From: Bradyrhizobium ottawaense
GTDB taxonomy: Bacteria; Pseudomonadota; Alphaproteobacteria; Rhizobiales; Xanthobacteraceae
Length of the DNA: 64,000 bases
Direction of reading: 5' to 3'
Assembly: GCF_900099825.1 (NCBI RefSeq)
Contig: NZ_LT629693.1
Coordinates: forward strand, 5,901,001-5,965,000
Shown here: one piece after another, positions 61,929 through 64,000 of the stretch
How the letters are laid out: the number at the start of each line of letters is the position of its first letter
Position numbering within the stretch: position 1 is the first letter of the stretch
Translations under genes and position numbers: made by a program
The notes under the pieces: model-generated
What the model was told of the DNA's origin: nothing
Database searches by the model: none
What the model saw: the letters and a program-made list of their open reading frames with translations, nothing else

Positions 61929-62094
61929 TCCTGCGCGGATGTGGTTCGCGGTTTAGCCCGATGCGGCGAAGGTCGCGTCGCTGAAAGCATTCGCGGCGGG
62001 AGGATATCTCGCCGTCTAAACCAGGCTTTGGATGTCGCATCGGGTATCAAGCTATAGGCTGCAAGATACCCGGTACGCGCGATTTGCGTCGCTC
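61929..62094. other. Spacer between island and HigBA
   Basis: No supported gene; possible downstream region of the higBA transcript. Confidence 0.35.
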
Positions 62095-62391
62095 TCACGC
62101 CGCCTCGTAAGACGCAATCTTCCTGATCTGCGGCGCGAGCACCTCTTCGGCCGTTTCGAGATCGAAGCGCGCCTGAATGTTCATCCAGAACGCAGCGCCG
62201 GTCTTGAAGTACTTGCCGAGCCGCAGCGCGGTGTCGGCCGTAACGGGCTTTTCTTCGCGCGCGATGCGTTCGATCCGGGTGCGCGGCACGTTTAGCGCGG
62301 CCGCGACCGCGTAGGGTGTCAGCTTGAGCGGAACGAGAAATTCTTCCCGCAGGATTTCGCCGGGATGAATCGGCGGAAGTTTCTTTGCCAT
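62095..62391 (-). CDS. higA: HigA-type antitoxin (Xre family)
   Basis: The 98-residue antitoxin is IHPGEILREEFLVPLKLTPYAV followed by an HTH (AAALNVPRTRIERIAREEKP, VTADTALRLGKYFKTGAAFW) and MNIQARFDLETAEE, all canonical HigA. An ATG at 62391 marks the usual start, but the frame is open upstream into HigB without a stop, so HigA may also be made as the C-terminal half of a fusion. Confidence 0.9.
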   Translation of the reverse strand: MAKKLPPIHPGEILREEFLVPLKLTPYAVAAALNVPRTRIERIAREEKPVTADTALRLGKYFKTGAAFWMNIQARFDLETAEEVLAPQIRKIASYEAA

Positions 62392-62715
62392 GCGATTTCC
62401 TATTCGGCGGCCACATTCGGCCGGGTCTGGCGAGTGATAGTCGATTATCTCCACGTCTTCGGGACCCGCATCGGTCCACTTGAATACGACCCGCCATTGA
62501 TCGTTGATGCGGATAGAGTGCCTACCGGCCAAATCGCCCTTAAGAGCTTCAAGGTGGTTGCCGGGTGGCGAGTTCAAGGCCTCAAGAAAGGCGGCGGCGT
62601 CCACCATAATCAGTTTCCGGCGCGCTACCCTGGCGAGATTTGCCGGGAAACCCTTCGGGACCATGCGGCCCTGAAGGATCGGCTCGGCAAATTTCCCCTT
62701 GAAGCTCCTGATCAT
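62095..62715 (-). CDS. higB: HigB toxin fused in frame to HigA
   Basis: From ATG 62715 residues 1-94 form a RelE/HigB-type mRNA interferase (MIRSFKGKFAEPILQGRMVP, LEALNSPPGNHLEALKGDLA, HSIRINDQWRVVFKW, VEIIDYH). HigB proteins normally end just after the VEIVDYH strand. Here the frame continues through a 14-residue linker (SPDPAECGRRIGNR) into the HigA start methionine, giving a 206-residue toxin-antitoxin fusion. The catalytic-region residues of HigB look intact. Confidence 0.75.
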   Translation of the reverse strand: MIRSFKGKFAEPILQGRMVPKGFPANLARVARRKLIMVDAAAFLEALNSPPGNHLEALKGDLAGRHSIRINDQWRVVFKWTDAGPEDVEIIDYHSPDPAECGRRIGNRMAKKLPPIHPGEILREEFLVPLKLTPYAVAAALNVPRTRIERIAREEKPVTADTALRLGKYFKTGAAFWMNIQARFDLETAEEVLAPQIRKIASYEAA

Positions 62716-62881
62716 GGGCGCAACGTATCCCATCAGGATACTCATTGCAAGACCTTCGTATCTCGATGAGATACCACTGGCGACGCCAAGGGCGCCGATT
62801 TTGTGAGTGGATATCGCCGGCTCTGAAAGGAACGAGGCCAACTCCCGGCTATCATTGCAAATGATTCGCGGAGGCGCCTCG
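62716..62881. other. Divergent intergenic region
   Basis: Promoter region between higBA (minus) and the HEAT-like gene (plus). ATCTCGATGAGAT near 62759-62771 is a short palindrome that could bind HigA. Confidence 0.4.
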
Positions 62882-64000
62882 ATGAGCCGAGCCCAGACAA
62901 AATCCTCGCCGACGGATGAGCATGCGAGACGGATCGCGCAGGCGATCGCCAAGGGGCGGCCGCCCCCATTCAATGATGCCCTCGAGCGGTACTGCGAAAG
63001 CTCCCCACGCGAAATTTTTGCCGCTTTCACGGGCGCGGCTCGCCACATGCCTCCGGCCGGTGACGATGAGCCGCTTGCGATCGGTTATCTGTTTCTGCTG
63101 CAGCGGCTGCTGGAGCATCTACGTTATCGCACCGATCGGGGCTACGCGGACGCAAGCCAGCTGATCGCGGATTTTCAGGCGGACGTCGTCGCGCAAGTCG
63201 AGGCAGGAAACGTCGATGGGCGCATGCTCGATTTCGTGGGAGGAGCCCTGCATCAGTCGAAAATCCCCACATCGCCGGAGTTTGCCGCGGCGTTGGCAAA
63301 GCAGCCCGTCGATCGGGACGAGGACGGACCGCTTCCGGCCGACGTCCACGGCGCTCTCGCCGGCATCCTGGATGCCTGCGACGGCGATCCGTTCATGACC
63401 GTCGGAGCGCTAACGGAAAGCGGTCATTCCATGCCGGAGGACGCCCGCGGCGCTCTGGCCGGCGCCTTGGCGCTTGCTGGTATCCCCAAAGCGCGCAGCG
63501 CCGCGGTTCTGTTCCTGCTCGATCCAAATTCGACGGTGCGTCGCGCGGTTGCCGGAGCGCTTGCGCAGGTCGGCGCCTCGCTGACGCCGACAGAGGTTCG
63601 GCGGTTGATCGCGATGCGCAACTGGCGACCCGAGAACGAGCGAACCGAAGTCGACGCGATCATCCGCAAGGCGCGGGCGGCTGGGATCGATTGCGCGCCA
63701 TGGGAGGCGGGCAGCGTCGAGGCAATCGTCGCTACGACCGTCGATGGCGCCGCAACGCAGGGATTCCTGCTGATATCCCCGGTCGGACGGAAAAAGCGGA
63801 TCTCGTCGGTCCTGACCAAAGGCGGGATTGCGGATGCCTGGAGCGGCGAGCCGGAATCGCGCCGCCAGATCGAGATGAGCCTCGCCGCCGCCGGGATGGA
63901 AGCCCCTACGCTTGCCGTATCCCGTTCCTATCTCGACCGTTCCGTGGCGCACCATCTGGCGCTCAGCATCGAGAAACGGGAAGCGCCGCCGTTCGGCCTG
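62882..64000 (+). CDS. HEAT-repeat-like protein, cut by window end
   Basis: The open frame runs from ATG 62882 (GGAGG seven bases upstream) to the right edge without a stop: 373 visible residues. An N-terminal segment ARRIAQAIAKGRPPPFNDAL is followed by helical pairs. DPNSTVRRAVAGALAQVGAS matches a HEAT-type repeat, and LTPTEVRRLIAMRNWRPENE follows. A further domain begins near TTVDGAATQGFLLISPVGRK. I do not recognise the full family; it is probably a soluble scaffold. Confidence 0.6.
   Translation, partial: MSRAQTKSSPTDEHARRIAQAIAKGRPPPFNDALERYCESSPREIFAAFTGAARHMPPAGDDEPLAIGYLFLLQRLLEHLRYRTDRGYADASQLIADFQADVVAQVEAGNVDGRMLDFVGGALHQSKIPTSPEFAAALAKQPVDRDEDGPLPADVHGALAGILDACDGDPFMTVGALTESGHSMPEDARGALAGALALAGIPKARSAAVLFLLDPNSTVRRAVAGALAQVGASLTPTEVRRLIAMRNWRPENERTEVDAIIRKARAAGIDCAPWEAGSVEAIVATTVDGAATQGFLLISPVGRKKRISSVLTKGGIADAWSGEPESRRQIEMSLAAAGMEAPTLAVSRSYLDRSVAHHLALSIEKREAPPFGL

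Noticed and set aside
1..64000. CRISPR array
   Set aside because: No regularly spaced repeat of 24-40 bp with unique spacers was seen; the repeats found are tandem, inverted or long-distance pairs.

Overview
The window looks like a chromosomal segment of a Bradyrhizobium-type alphaproteobacterium (Nitrobacteraceae). The evidence is high GC coding sequence, HWE/HisKA_2 kinases, a two-gene DUF2934/DUF3606 stress set, SAM- and TolB-type class III cyclases, and many ATGA-coupled operons. This placement is inferred from gene families only. No rRNA, complete tRNA or CRISPR array was seen.

Layout. 1-7.7 kb holds the tail of one sensor kinase, a PAS/GAF kinase with its coupled receiver protein, and small stress or envelope genes (YciE-like, PAP2, DUF6328, isochorismatase-like, DUF2934, DUF3606). 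7.7-10.6 kb is decayed DNA (a TIR-like pseudogene and short tandem duplications) followed by a minus-strand row of small genes: an RNA polymerase alpha-CTD-like protein, an HTH protein, a membrane peptide and a ribbon-helix-helix protein. 10.7-31.1 kb is a mobile-element landing zone. It has a solitary IS91-type tyrosine recombinase, three IS110-family elements, a group II intron nested inside another group II intron, a third group II intron almost the same size as the inner one, and two class III cyclases, one of them bracketed by 21-bp inverted repeats. A TAXI-type solute-binding protein lies among them.

31.3-47.6 kb is a well-organised catabolic and uptake locus. Two divergent transcription units face each other across a perfect palindrome at 37881-37905. 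The minus unit encodes an acyl-CoA ligase, a TetR regulator, an SDR and a Baeyer-Villiger-type monooxygenase. A DsbA-like isomerase and a small protein follow on the same strand after a 600-bp gap. The plus unit encodes a Liv-type ABC importer with a second, related SDR, a CoA transferase, an enoyl-CoA hydratase, a MaoC hydratase, an HpcH-type lyase and an AhpD-like protein. Together they look like import, CoA activation, oxidation and C-C cleavage of an organic acid whose identity I cannot read from sequence.

47.6-52.5 kb carries small accessory genes (lipoprotein, H-NS-like, PEP-CTERM protein) and a broken outer-membrane protein gene. 52.55-61.93 kb is the standout feature: a complete type III Wadjet system (jetABCD) plus vapBC, all on the minus strand and bracketed by a 39-bp near-identical direct repeat (38/39). 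The left copy contains the CCA end of a tRNA-like sequence, so the region looks like a discrete defence island. 62-64 kb holds a HigB-HigA toxin-antitoxin pair fused in one reading frame and the start of a HEAT-like protein that runs off the window.
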